Source: Phaffia rhodozyma
Taxonomy: Eukaryota > Basidiomycota > Tremellomycetes > Cystofilobasidiales > Mrakiaceae
Assembly: GCA_014706385.1 (NCBI GenBank)
Contig: JACGZH010000005.1
Coordinates: forward strand, 1,116,001-1,180,000
Direction: 5' to 3'
DNA length: 64,000 bases
Below the pieces are notes generated by a model, which was given only the letters and a program-made list of their open reading frames with translations, was not told the origin of the DNA and did not search any database. The position numbers were made by a program, and so were the translations under genes. Positions 1 to 11,772 of the stretch are shown here, piece after piece (the first letter of the stretch is position 1; every line of letters starts with the position of its first letter).

Positions 1-1107
1 CAGCAAGCAGAGGAAGAGGGTCTCGACATCGTTTTCAAAGCAGCTGGTTGGGATTGGCGAGAGGCTGGTTGTTCGATGTGCCTTGGAATGAACCCCGATC
101 AGCTCAAGCCCCAGGAGCGATGCGCATCCACCTCGAACCGAAACTTCGAAGGCAGACAGGGTGCTGGTGGTCGAACCCATCTGATGAGTCCTGCCATGGT
201 GGCCGCCGCTGCCATGACAGGTGTCTTGTCGGACGTCCGACAGGTCACTGGTTCTGCCATCCCTCGAACCGAGGGTGTCAAGATCACCCAGGGAATTGAC
301 TACTTGACCGATGCCGTGACCGCCCCACCAAAGCCCCAGCCTCTCTCTGAGGCCGCCGCGGAGGACGTGACGTCGATCAAGTCGATCCCCACCCCGGCCC
401 AGACGGCTGCGCCATCTGGAATGCCCCCGTTCACCCAGCTGAAGGGAATCGCCGCTCCGTTCTCAATTCCGAACGTTGATACCGATCTGTTAATTCCTAA
501 GCAGTTCCTCAAGACCCTGAAGCGAACCGGGTTGGGTTCTGCTTTGTTCTGGTCCAGAAGGTACCTCCCGGACGGCTCCGAGAACCCCGAGTTTGTCCTT
601 AACCAGGATCCCTTCCGAAACTCCTCCATCTTGGTCTCGACTGGACCCAACTTCGGGTGTGGAAGTTCCAGAGAGCACGCGCCTTGGGCGTTGAACGATT
701 TTGGAATCAGGTGCATTATCGCCCCTTCTGCCGGTGACATCTTCTTCAACAACTGTTTCAAGAACGGTATGCTCGTCATTGTTCTTCCAGAGGAGACCTG
801 CGAGCTGCTCTACCAGGACGCCGCTTCTAAGCAGGAGCTCGAGGTCGATCTCCAGGCTCAGCTCATTCGAAGGCCCAACGGAGAGACTGTGCCGTTCGAT
901 GTTGATCCCTTCCGTCGGTCATGCTTGCTCGACGGTTTGGACGATATTGGATTGACTTTGAAGAAGGCTTCTGCTATTGAGTCGTTCGAGGTCTCCCGAT
1001 CGACCAACTACCCTTGGTTGGACGGACTCGGTTACGTCAAGATCGGCCAAAAGATCCCGGTCGCTTCGTCTCCCAAGAAGGCTTTGCCCAAGAAGACTGA
1101 TTGGTAA
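1..1107 (+). CDS. LEU1: 3-isopropylmalate dehydratase (isopropylmalate isomerase), C-terminal part, 5' truncated by window
   Basis: The frame is open from base 1 and ends at TAA 1107, so the N-terminal two thirds lie outside the window. The enzyme interconverts 2- and 3-isopropylmalate in leucine synthesis; in fungi the large (Fe-S, aconitase-like) and small (swivel) subunits are fused in one chain. The segment starts with the last part of the large domain: a [10 protein letters not shown] motif, whose cysteines belong to the Fe-S cluster set in this family, then [10 protein letters not shown] and [17 protein letters not shown] linker rich in Pro and Ala follows. The small-subunit domain begins near base 430 and carries [13 protein letters not shown] and the signature [13 protein letters not shown] near 655-690. 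No intron is seen in this part. The fused order identifies the fungal type. Very confident. Confidence 0.97.
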   Translation, partial: QQAEEEGLDIVFKAAGWDWREAGCSMCLGMNPDQLKPQERCASTSNRNFEGRQGAGGRTHLMSPAMVAAAAMTGVLSDVRQVTGSAIPRTEGVKITQGIDYLTDAVTAPPKPQPLSEAAAEDVTSIKSIPTPAQTAAPSGMPPFTQLKGIAAPFSIPNVDTDLLIPKQFLKTLKRTGLGSALFWSRRYLPDGSENPEFVLNQDPFRNSSILVSTGPNFGCGSSREHAPWALNDFGIRCIIAPSAGDIFFNNCFKNGMLVIVLPEETCELLYQDAASKQELEVDLQAQLIRRPNGETVPFDVDPFRRSCLLDGLDDIGLTLKKASAIESFEVSRSTNYPWLDGLGYVKIGQKIPVASSPKKALPKKTDW

Positions 1108-1512
1108 GGTCGAGCAAAAAGAGTAGATAAAAAAAGAAGAAGAACAAAATGGAAGAGTCTCGCCATTGTGCTTGCGCTCATCCTTCTTGTTAAAAAAAAA
1201 AAAAAAAAGGCTCCACCTTCCGGTCAATCTTTATTTGCATTCTATAGTCCATCCCCCCTAGTTGTATCACCATCTTTTTACGATTCGCATGTTTATGATT
1301 CCAACAAACACTCTTTGAGGTATACGTATCTTCAATCTTCATGCTAAGAGCACACGACCTGCGAGGAAAAAAATTAAGGTAATAGCAAATCCAAGTTATG
1401 TCTAGAAGGAAAAACAATGAGCAGCGGACACGAAGAATAGCGCCGACACGTTGACACTCCCTCCGTCCGCTCTCCATCTATCACTACCATCTACCATCTA
1501 TCGTCGTACACT
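1108..1512. other. intergenic: LEU1 3' region and promoter of the Nudix gene
   Basis: This tandem (tail-to-head) spacer holds no gene. It contains an uninterrupted A17 run at 1192-1208, shortly after the LEU1 stop, and a CT-rich stretch just before the next start codon (about 1455-1500), as is common in fungal 5' leaders. Confidence 0.6.
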
Positions 1513-3199
1513 ATGCCCTCCCTTCTTCCAATCGTTCAGACATGTGACAACACCGATCTTCCTATCTCGTTCGATCCAGCTACCAATCGACCTCCTGTTC
1601 AAACCCCGTTCTACCTCACATCTACTTCCACTAAACCTATTGGACATCTCCTGACATCTGTGGTTGACAAACTGATTGAGTACCTGCCTAACAACACCAA
1701 CCAAACAAGTCTGGTATGGGAAAGATCGAAAGATGGAGAGGACTTGGGAAAGGTGTACTTCGGAAGTGAATGCGTAGGGTTCGAAAGGAGAAGCAGGGCA
1801 TTGAAAGAATTGGTCGAAAGGTGGAAGGCGGACGGGCAGTTTAAAAATCCGCTAGATGGTTGGCGAAATGTCTGTCTACGATCTATTGTTTTGTCTCTTT
1901 CTTTTTTTTCTTTCATCCGTGCGTTCTGACATCTCGTCCTGGTATTGGAACATGTTTGTGTACGTCTCTGTTCTGTTTTGCTTGATGTTTCGAAGGAACT
2001 ATACACGATCTACGGCCCGTTAGAAGAATGTGACTCTACCAAAGAACTCTCCGACTCTACGCCCGGTACGTTCGGAAAGAACGCCGCTTTCGTAAGTCTC
2101 CACTCTTCATAAGCTACACACAATCAACGGCTAGCATAAAGACAGTTCACCGCGCTCTGAACATACCCTTCTTTTGCTTTCACTTCCAGGCCCTCGAAAG
2201 AGCAGCTTGTGGTCTGTTTGGTGTCGTCACATTTGGGATTCATATCAATGGATACGTCGTAGGCGATGATGGGCAAATCTCTTTATGGATCCCTCGACGA
2301 GCTGCTACCAAGCAAACGTCCGTTTCTATCTTGTCCTTTCTATCCTTCTTTGACGCATCCTGACGCTTCATCATGCTGACACGTTATAAGGTGTCCTCTT
2401 CTCACTTGGCTTTGATTACGCTTCATATAGGTATCCGTTGATGTTAGACCAGACAGTCGCAGGAGGGTTGACACACGGCCTAGATCCTCTGGTTTGCGCC
2501 GTCAAAGAATGTCAAGAGGAAGCATCCATTCCAGAGTCACTCGTCCTGGAGAAGGGCAGGCTAAAGCCTGAAGGAGAGGTCAAATACTTGATCAGGACCG
2601 ACGACGGAACCGGATGGATCCAACCAGGTAATACATTATCTTCAACCTATGTCAATTTCTCTCCTTCTCCCGTTGTCAAAGAGCTGAATGCAACTGACAT
2701 AGGACGACATAAATCACAGAATTTCAATACATCTTTGACCTCAAGCTTCCGTCACCCGACGTTTTCACACCGACGCCTTGTGATGGAGAAGTAGAATCCT
2801 TCGAGGCAAGTCTTTCCGTTGGGGTTCTTCTCGTAAACTATCATCGTTCAGACATCGATCTTACTGACTACTCATCGTACTCCTCTGTATTTATGTGCCG
2901 GTATCTTGATAGTTGATGGCCGTTCCGCGAATTATTGAATTACTACACAGACGAGAGTTCAAGCCAAACTGCGCGCTCGGTGAGTCTTTCATCCAGTCAT
3001 CGCTGCTTATTTCTTGAGATCTTTCAAACATCTGACTATGTATGATCCTGGGATTTCGAATTTACATAAAGTCATGATCGATTTCTTGATCCGTTTTGAG
3101 CTGTTGACGGCTGAATCGGAGGAAAACTTCGAATACATCAAAAGTAGACTTCGAAGAGATTTTGGCCTACCTGGAATCGTCCTTCGAGATGATGCTTAG
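1513..3199 (+). CDS. Nudix hydrolase, DUF4743/thiamine diphosphokinase-related family (yeast YJR142W-like)
   Basis: Seven exons close to one frame of 352 residues: 1513-1869, 1996-2091, 2190-2317, 2431-2627, 2720-2805, 2913-2979 and 3072-3199. The N-terminal part has the family signature GWRNELYTIYGP, with a DUF4743-like domain before the Nudix fold. Exon 3 reads FGVVTFGIHINGYV and WIPRRAATKQT. The Nudix box follows as VAGGLTHGL...VKECQEEAS, with the metal-binding EE pair in place and a non-standard residue at the first box glutamate, as is usual in this subfamily. Family members are thought to hydrolyse damaged thiamine diphosphates such as oxo- and oxy-thiamine forms; activity here is inferred from family. 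The fifth intron (2806-2912) starts with GC rather than GT. Cytosolic, no signal peptide seen. Confidence 0.93.
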
Positions 3200-3437
3200 A
3201 CTTTAGAAGCCAAGAAGCAGAAACGGCGTGCCGTTCAAAAGTGGAAGTGAGTATGTCTGACCGAGATATACCAAGTATCTATCGGTTATCAATGAGGACG
3301 CTATCCGTATCTCAAGAGGCGATGGATGATCACACAGCACAGTACTTCATATAGATGCACATATACACACATATGTATTTAATCTTTCTCTTGAGAACAC
3401 AGCTAACATGACCTGAAAGTCCACGATCAAACCAACC

Positions 3438-5754
3438 TCATGGGACTATGGCATCCTCTGCCAAACGTTCCAGAACCTCCAGCACAATATGTGTGCTAGA
3501 CAGCAAGTCATGGCTTTCTCCAGGTCGGAGAAAAAGTTGGCAATTTGGAAGCGATCTCTCCATCCAGAGTATACCTATCACGTACAATATTCGAATCAGG
3601 ACAGGTTACGCGGCCAAAAGAAAGAAGAGAAAAGAGGGAAACGCTCACTCTTCTCACTGATCCGATCATCCCGATCTCCATACCAGACGTTCACCTGTGA
3701 CTGAACATCCATATAACTGAACCCCCACAATGCTGGTTTCCTCATAATAGCCAACAAATCCTCCGTCCGTCCTCCATTCTCAGCATGACATGCTCTCAGC
3801 AAAGCCGTACCAAGGCTAGTGTCTCCCGATGACGGCTGCTGTTCTTCATTGGATGGGGAGGACGACCGACTCAGGGACGCAATGGGTTGTGATTGGGAAA
3901 GCCGAGAGCTTTCGGTTGATATGTAACTTTCCTGAGAGTTCCGAACACATCCTTCTATGATCTTTGAATGAATAGAAACAGGGCTTTCTGTGGCAGAGCG
4001 CGGACTGGAAGTAGTAGGGCTAGAGTTGGATGCTTTCCCTAACATCCAGCCTTGCATCTTCCACTCTGCAGCTTGGGTCGCTTTGATGATTGTAGTTGGA
4101 ACATACTTCAACCATTTGTACCCTGTTTCAATCAATATGGAAACCATCAAGTAAGTTCATGATTCCAAGGGTGTATCGAAGACATGCCAGAAGAAAACGG
4201 TTAGGAATATAACCGCTCACCTCCTTCGATATCTAATCCCACCCAAGGTGCTAGTAGATTAACACTGCCTACCAGCCTGTCCGGAAACGTTGCCGCCACA
4301 GCCATCGCGTATGGCGAGCCTGCCGAATGAGCTAAGATCCCAAATTTATCAATGCCCAACTCATCAGTGACCTCCTCGATCACCTTTGCCCACTCGATGA
4401 ACCCTCTACGCTCAGCCGAGACCTCATCTGTCTTGCCTAGTCCCCATCTATCAACGCAAATCAACCGTAGGTTCATCATGCTGGCCAAATCTTCAAACAG
4501 TACGGTCAGATAGCGTATGCCTCCCAAGCCAAGAAAGACAAAGACAGGATGACCAGTTGTCGCGCCTATATCGGAGAACGAGACTTGATGAGCTTCGTAT
4601 GGAGCTCTTTGGAGTGTCAGCACTCGATTGAAACGTGGAAGACGGAGAAGGAGTGCATAGTCTTGAGTAGAAAGCTCCGAAGCAGTAGTGAAACTGGAAG
4701 TCTGAGAAGGTGGCGTGGAGTGACCAGAAAACGATGATTTCTCAATAGGCGGTGTATGTTCGCGTCCAGGAAACGCAGAAGTGGAGCTGGTAGCCTCTTG
4801 TCCATAAGATATACTTGACCTGAGATTCGAGCGTCCAGAAGTCGGTAGGTGATAGTGACTCCTCTTAGAAAGAGAGGGTGATCGGGTATCTACCGGGGGC
4901 AAGGTTTGCTTGCGTACAGTTGAGCCTGATTCATGCCAATTTGACGAGCCCTTCTCAGTACCACCTCTCAGGTCCTCCAGATGGGCTACCGAATCTGTCG
5001 AAGATGATAGGCAGTCCCCATTCGTCTGAGCGCTATCGCATGTTAACAAAGATATTGAGGAAGGGTCGTGTAATATACAGCCACTCATCGAGTCTACTAT
5101 CACGTCCGTATCGTATATATTGACATCATTCGACGGTGTTGAGGTCACCTGGCCACCAGTATGGAGCGCACCCGATAGAGTCGATAATGATATGTGATAC
5201 GGAGGAATTTGCGGTATGTATAGGGCGAAATTTCGAAAGCTTGTTGTATCGATCTTGCGAGCGAGAGGGTAGAAGGGAGGTGGGCTAGTTGACTCGGATA
5301 GTGAGCAACGGCCGGTTTGGGTCTGTGTGAGGGACGCTGAGGCAGGCTGATGAGGTCGCTCAAGAGAAGACCTGCTCAGAAGGGGAGGTTCGCGTTTGAC
5401 TTTACTTCTACAGAGAGTCTCAGTATTTCCAAGCATATTGAGACTCAAACTCTGAGTTTCCTTGTCTTTGTTTTCCTGACTCCAATCGTCTTTGCATGGA
5501 CTAGGTTGAACCCTCCTTTCCACACGGCTCTGTCTAGCCTTGTTTGGAGTTTGACTTGATGCACCTTGAGATATGATATATTCCAAACCTGGTGAGACGT
5601 GTATCCGAGAGGTCCTGGATGTTGATGTGCATCTGTAGGAGCAAGTAGGATCGGAAGGTAAGGCGGGCGCGAGTCTGGAGTATGTTTTGAAGTAACCGTT
5701 GATGGTCTTCCCTTGTTTGGGGTCCGTTGAAACAGAAGGCGGCTCGGTGGCCAT
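3438..5754 (-). CDS. alpha/beta hydrolase-fold protein with long low-complexity N-terminus
   Basis: Three exons on the minus strand (5754-4221, 4122-3649, 3574-3438) give about 714 residues. I chose the ATG at 5754 (MATEPPSV); no in-frame ATG is seen upstream. Residues 1 to about 370 are Ser/Thr/Pro-rich with no visible fold. The hydrolase core follows: VFVFLGLGG (oxyanion side), LICVDRWGLGKTD, and the nucleophile elbow GILAHSAGSPYA, in which the usual first Gly of GxSxG is Ala. The acid is likely in WYGDRDDRI and the catalytic His in GESHDLL near the end. A Ser-rich insertion of about 90 residues sits in the cap between the nucleophile and the Asp. The substrate cannot be told. It diverges from TAD3 with a 289-bp shared promoter region. 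Confidence 0.88.
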
Positions 5755-6043
5755 TATATCATGAGCGATGTATATCAGGTAAGCGTTTGCTTCCCGGTGC
5801 AACCAGTTCAAAAGGACCTATATACCCAGTGTGTAAGAAGAAACAGCGTGAATCTAGCTTCGACAATGACAACAAGGAAGAGGAAGAGGCCGAGGACGAC
5901 GGGATGGTTCGTCTTTAGAGGAACGACCAAATCCGGGTCAATACACATCGGAGGTCGCCGAGCGTAGTTACACGATGCACAGCTTTGGCCGGTCACGTCC
6001 TGGTTACTTCATATTTGCTTTCTAACGTTGCAGCATATAATTC
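5755..6043. promoter_or_regulatory. bidirectional promoter region between the hydrolase gene and TAD3
   Basis: This 289-bp spacer separates two divergent start codons. A CTAAC-GTTGCAG string at about 6024-6035, just before the TAD3 ATG, looks like a branch point plus acceptor, so a 5'-UTR intron in TAD3 is possible. No other motif is convincing. Confidence 0.45.
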
Positions 6044-7380
6044 ATGCCATTCGTCAAGAACATCAACATGGAAATCATTGAGCCTCTTCCTGAGGCGACA
6101 CCATGTGTCGAGCAAGTGCCTTACCTGAAAGATCCAGCGGATTACTTAGAGTCAAAAGAACTTTCTAAGACCATCCTTTGGGCTGATCTTCCTTTCAAGC
6201 CGATCCGAACGCCAAACGATGATTATGTTCTTCAAAAATTAGCTGGAGCAGACCATGGTTGGGAGGAGATTTCAATGTGGGCGGTTGAGCTTCCAGAGGG
6301 TGTCGCTGGGAACGCTGTCATGAAGGTTCTTATGGAGTTTGCTAAGCAGATGGGTCCTAAAGGAGAGACAACAAAGCATTTAAAGAGGGTTCGAAAATTC
6401 CAGGGTAGTGAAACCGGTGTGTATGTAGGTCTTTATTTGTTTCTTCCCGAATGTCTAATTCTTAGTGCTCACCCTCATCGACCGATCTGGGTCTGGAGGT
6501 CTGTATATTACAGGATGAAGAGCTCAGTAGCTTTATGCGCTACCAACATAATCAGCGCATCTGATCTTCAAGCTGAACTCATGGACTATAGCCTGGTGCT
6601 AGCTACCCTGGCACCATATGAGGTTCAAGTTCCTGCGCAACCCGGCCGAACGCCGTCCCAAACAAAGATCAAGTCTGCGCTCTGGCCCGTTCCTCATCTA
6701 CCTTTCAGGGCTATTCAAGAAGAGAAAGGCTGGTCAAAGGGCAAAGCAGCATGGATTCAGGCTGGTATCGAGCGAGTCGTCAAGGCTGGAATCAATGCTG
6801 GCCAACGTGGAGAGGTAAGTTCTGACGAAATGTTCTCAACCAATTGGAATGATTGATTGTCCAACAGAAGAACCAACATCGTTCTCATTACTCAATTCAA
6901 ACGTAGCTGCCGATAGCGGCTCATGTTGCCGCTCCTCCACCAAGTATCTTTCCTCAAGACGAATCCGAAATTCCACCTACTCCCTTCATCCAAGCTTCCT
7001 CGCTCGACAACCGTCGTCTTCTTTCTCACCCACTTCGACACGCCACTCTGTCCTGTATCTCACAGATTGCCTCTATTCGAAACCTCCCTTTAGGACCGGA
7101 AGAAGCACCGACGAGAAATGGAGCGGATTATCTCCTTACTTCGCTCACTTTGTTCATTACCCATGAACCCTGTGTGCTCTGTTCGATGGCGCTCGTTCAT
7201 TCCAGAGTACGAGAGGTTATCTATGTCATCCCAAATTCCTCAGGTGGATTCAGCACCCCAATCGGCATCCATGGTAACAAGTCGCTCAATCACCAGTTCA
7301 AGGTCTACTGGGCCGACAAGATCGAGCTTGGGGAGGGCGAAAAAGAGCTGTTGACATTACCTCAAGATATCTGTGTATAG
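6044..7380 (+). CDS. TAD3: tRNA-specific adenosine-34 deaminase, regulatory subunit Tad3/ADAT3
   Basis: Three exons (6044-6420, 6556-6814, 6907-7380) give 369 residues. The partner subunit Tad2 is catalytic; Tad3 is the inactive partner needed to turn A34 into inosine in the wobble position of tRNAs. The C-terminal cytidine-deaminase fold shows the family's degenerate first zinc motif, AHVAAP, where Val replaces the catalytic Glu of HAE. The second zinc motif, HEPCVLCSMALVHSR, is intact. IYVIPNSSGG and GNKSLNHQFKVY follow, typical of this family near the C-terminus. The N-terminal half (LPEGVAGNAVMKVLMEFAK, KHLKRVRK) matches the fungal Tad3 N-domain. Intron 1 (6421-6555, GTATGT donor) is 135 nt and free of stops in frame; see findings. 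Confidence 0.94.
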
Positions 7381-7805
7381 ACGACAAGACCGGAATACAA
7401 GATATATAAAATTGATACCTAGAACTGGCATGATCAGATGGAAGCTTGCTGTGACCTATATATGTTTATCGTTGTGTCACGCCCCTTCGTTCAAGGCACT
7501 AATCGACCTAAGACAAACCATGCATCAATCCAATCAACAGGAAGGAAAAAACATGCGACAATACCGAATGTATAAGAAAACATTCAAAAGAGGAAGACAT
7601 TCTAAGCGAAATAACGTAGATTCAGAACGAAAAGGAGTGTCTGAGAGTGATACAAGCGGACAGAACAATTCGCCAAGAATGAGAAAAAAACAACATGAAG
7701 AGAAAGCAGGTGGGCAGACCGCAAAGGCCGCTGGTATCTAGAATACATGCACACACACGAGGACAGAACGACAAACAAAAGACACAGAGAACCATAACAA
7801 GACGT
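7381..7805. other. intergenic, convergent 3' ends of TAD3 and the kinase gene
   Basis: A 425-bp tail-to-tail spacer. An open frame crosses much of it (7373-7741, +) but its composition is Lys/Gln/Ser-rich, it has no recognisable fold, and it continues out of the TAD3 3' end. I see no gene here. Confidence 0.5.
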
Positions 7806-10800
7806 TTAGACAAAGAATGGGGAGGCCACAAGCCCAGTGAACTCAGGTGCGGGCGAAGCCTGAGGACTAGGAAACTTCGAGGGAGCCAGATTACCCGGAG
7901 TGCGAATTCCAGGGCCGCTATATGGACGAGCACATGGGTGTAGATAAATAGGTTAGTTATATGCAGGCAGATATGCAGCCACAAAATGAGAGACACATAC
8001 GGCCACTCATTCCGAAGGCGACCACAGACCACCTCAAAAGACGAAAGAGCTCCCTTTTCTTGCACAAGCGTTATTGAGGTAAGTGTACCGGCAGATTCCG
8101 GGTTGGGCGATTGGAATAAAGCATGCGGTCTAAATTCGACTCGGAGCTTGACGGGCTTGCGAAGGAGCTGGCCATCGATATCTGTTGTAGGATCGTGCGA
8201 ACAAAGCATGATAAGCATGTGTCTGTAGAAAAAGAACCACCTTGGTACATACCCTCGATCTCGTTGACAAATACTCTGAGAACATAAAGCCCATCTATAG
8301 CCTGGGTAGCTACAGATACGCCCATAGCCTTAAAAGCTTTGTCACAATCCGCTCGGGTGGACATCTCATCCTGGGGACAAATAAGCATCGCAGTCTATTT
8401 CAAAAAAGATGTCGATTGAATCACAAAGAAGACGGTCAACAACGCTAGTTGAGAATACAAATGAAGCCAAGAAGAGACAGAGGCAAGAGTTACTCACGGC
8501 TCCCTTCCAGTGAAACAAGTTCGAAAACCACCCTTGCTGACGACGAGATGCAGTGGGGATGATCAATGGAGACGGCTCTTTCGAAAACGTAGACGCAGGA
8601 GAGAGAAGACCAGCCGAATTCTTGCTGCCCGGCGAGACTGACACGGGCATAAGTCATCGAATTAGTCAATCGATCTGATAAGTTCAAGCCAGGCAAAGGA
8701 CGTGCATAGCGCAGACATACAGTTGGGCTTAGTAGGAGAGTGATCTCCCGAGACCGAGATTCTGACCTGCTTCTTGACAGAAGGAGATCTGTGATAGCCA
8801 TAGTCTGACTTAGGACGAGACATGATGGCAGGACGAGGAGTAGCTTCCAGAAGAGGCGAAGCATCCGTGGCAGAGGCAAGCATTTCGACAGTCGGGATGT
8901 TTGGAGAATTCTCGTTGGAATCCGGCGTCCACTGGATGAGACCGAGTCTGCGATTGACGGTCTGCATCCATTGAACTAGATGGGGAGGAAGCATCTGACC
9001 TGAGTCCGAGCCATCGAACGATGCTGGCGTGTCAGGAGGTACTTCCACGGAAGGTGTGGCGAGTCCAGTACCGTTGGGTAGTCCGAGTCCAAGTCCATGC
9101 ATAACATGCGCCATCTTGCTCATAGTTTGATCGACGTCCACCGTTGAGCCAACAGCCGACTCACTGGTAGCGCAATCCGACTCGGAGTTATCATTAAACA
9201 CGCTGTTCAGTTTGAACGGATTCTTCTCTATGCTAGGACTGGCAACCGACAGAGGACGAGGACCAGGAATAATAGTTCGGGCTCGTTTCTGATCTGTGGG
9301 AGGTTTCGCAGTGAGTATCGGAGTCGAAGCGTCGTAGTCAAACGTGGAGTCGTGGCTCTCAGTAGAATCCAGCTCTTCTATTCTCAAGTCGATGCGATCA
9401 TCACAAGCTGACTTGGAAGGCACCGGAGGAGCTGAAGGAGCGACAGAGACCGTCAAGCTTCTATCGCGAACGTGAGGCTTAGCAGGTTCAGCAAAGGCCT
9501 CAGCAGCTATAGATTTGACATTTTTAGGTGATGTTGAATCCTTCGCAGTAACGATAGGCACATTGGCGGCGTTAGAGGACCCAAGAACAGGTCTTTGGCC
9601 TGAGGCTTTGCGGTCTCGAGAAGACCGCTCCTTCTTCCTGCCTTGATAATGGATCAACAAAGGAGATAAGTATATTTGGTTATATGCCATGATAGAGCCA
9701 GACACTCACTTGAGGTAGATCTGTTCCTAACGACCTGCACTGGTTCCTCAAGATCGTCTTCGCCATCACTTGACCCTAGATTCTCCAGCCGCTTGTTCTT
9801 GTATCGGACGAGTAACGTGTAGAAAGCCTTCATTGGGACGAAGCGACAGAAGAACTGTCAGATCTTGATATCAAAACATCATCCTAAACGTACAGGAAAT
9901 CGACAGACCTTCTCAATGTTTTTCCTATGATCAAAACCCAGATCCCAGATTTAATCAATAAGGTTGGACCAACCTGTATACACCCATGTTTCTGTTCACT
10001 TACTCGTCAGACAATAGTGCATTGGTCAAGAAGTCATCGTGTCCACTGTGCCATAGAACTTTGAGGTTTTTGAGGATTTCAGGATCGATATCCTGCTTGG
10101 ATGAGACAGGCTTAGAGATCTCATCAAACGAAGGCGGCTCAACAATCCGGATCCGTTTTCCAATAGAGTAATCCACCTTAGAGTTGAAGAAGGGGTGGGC
10201 AAAGATCTCAGACATCTGAAGCCGCCATCAAAGATACATGTCGTTAATTTGGAATACAACTTGGCGGATATAAAGAACAAGACTGTTGATGGAGAGGTAC
10301 AAACCTTGATTCTCTTTTTGGGATCGACTACTAGCATCTTCTCGATCAGATCCCTCGCTGATCGAGGTACTCCCGAGGGAATTTCGAATCGTCCGGCCTT
10401 GACTTTTTGAAGGAGAATCCCAATGTTGGCATCGTCGAAGGGGAGTCGTCCTGTCAACAAAGCAAAGAGAATGACTCCACAAGACCAGATGTCGCTAGCT
10501 CCTCCATGGTATTTCTTTCCCTGAGTATTTATATAGCAAAGCAGGAACAACACGACGTAAACCAACCATTATCTCCCAGACCGAGCTGGTGTGAGGAAAG
10601 AAGTGATATAGGAGAATAGACTTACAGCTACAATCTCGGGACTGGCATAGTGGGGCGATCCGCACGAGGTGTCGAGCCATTCTCCAACTGGCTGAAGGAC
10701 TGCCATGCCAAAGTCAGCAATCTTGATGTTCATGTTCTGATCGAGCAGAAGATTTTCTGGCCTGTCACATGTGTGCATAGGAAAGGAATCAATGACTCGA

Positions 10801-11772
10801 ACTAAGGGCAGATGCCATTAGGCTGAAAACAAGAGACTGACTTGAGATCTCGGTGACAGATGTTAAAGTGATGACAATAGTCAACACCCCGGATGATCTG
10901 TTGGAAGTATCGCAAAGCCTCTGGAGGTTGAAGATATCTTCGCTGGACGAGGTAATCGAACAGCTCTCCACCTTGAACAAACTCCAAGACGAGATATCTA
11001 ACCAAGATGACAGACAACACGATCAGAGTTCACTCTAGGGGCCTGAGAGTAAGGGTGATTGATAGATGGATCATACAGGTATTTGTCGTCCTCAAAGACA
11101 TCCAACAGCCGCATGATGTTTGGGTGGTCGACAAGTTTCAGGATGGTGATCTCGCGCTCGATTCCCTGGATGTACTTCTTCAACTTCTCATCGGTCCTAT
11201 CCATAGCGGACATCCTCGAGACCGAGGCATCTCGGAGAAGCTGCTTGGGAAGAATCTTGATGGCGGCAGGACGTTGAGTCTGCGCATGCCGGGCAAACCG
11301 GACCCGGCCTGTTAGATTGATCGTATAGACATAAACAATCAGCAACGTGTTCTCTTAGGAACACAACATTCACTACTGAAAGAACGACAGACCTGCAGCG
11401 CCTCTACCAATGATCTTTCCAAAGCGCCATGGCCCCATGAACTGCAACGAAATCAACACACATACGCATGTATCCGTCAGTGACTTTCAGACTTTATCGA
11501 CTGATGTTATCATCATAAACCCATACCTTGGGGTTCTTGTCACCCTCCGGATCGAGTCCTCCATCTCTCGCCATTTCTTTCTCAAACCGAGTCGCAGGAG
11601 GTCGTCTTCCTAGAGATGATGTGGGCCGGGCGGAAGCTGGTCCGTTGACTGCCTGTCTCCGGGGAGGAGAAGGCGAAGGGATATCAGTCAGGTCGATAGC
11701 GAGGGCGGCTGTCCCTGGGCGGCCCATCTTTTGCTTCACAGGAGTAACTGGAGTGATGATGACGGAAGTCAT
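7806..11772 (-). CDS. Ser/Thr protein kinase, Gin4/Hsl1/Cdr2 (Nim1) type, with C-terminal KA1-like domain
   Basis: Fourteen exons close in phase to 958 residues: 11772-11527, 11441-11393, 11308-11077, 10997-10842, 10761-10626, 10520-10305, 10215-10004, 9924-9909, 9827-9710, 9641-8721, 8637-8498, 8394-8253, 8181-8001, 7917-7806. The kinase domain starts near residue 84: glycine loop GRGAAGRVRF, Lys in AAIKIL, catalytic HRDLKPEN, DFG, activation segment [10 protein letters not shown] (SPE instead of APE, as in Gin4/Nim1 kinases) and [21 protein letters not shown]-like region follows it. The middle is Ser/Thr/Pro-rich and disordered. The C-terminus ([42 protein letters not shown]) resembles KA1, which binds acidic lipids or septin-linked membrane. 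Such kinases control septins and mitotic entry at the division site. Exon 8 is only 16 nt. Confidence 0.93.
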
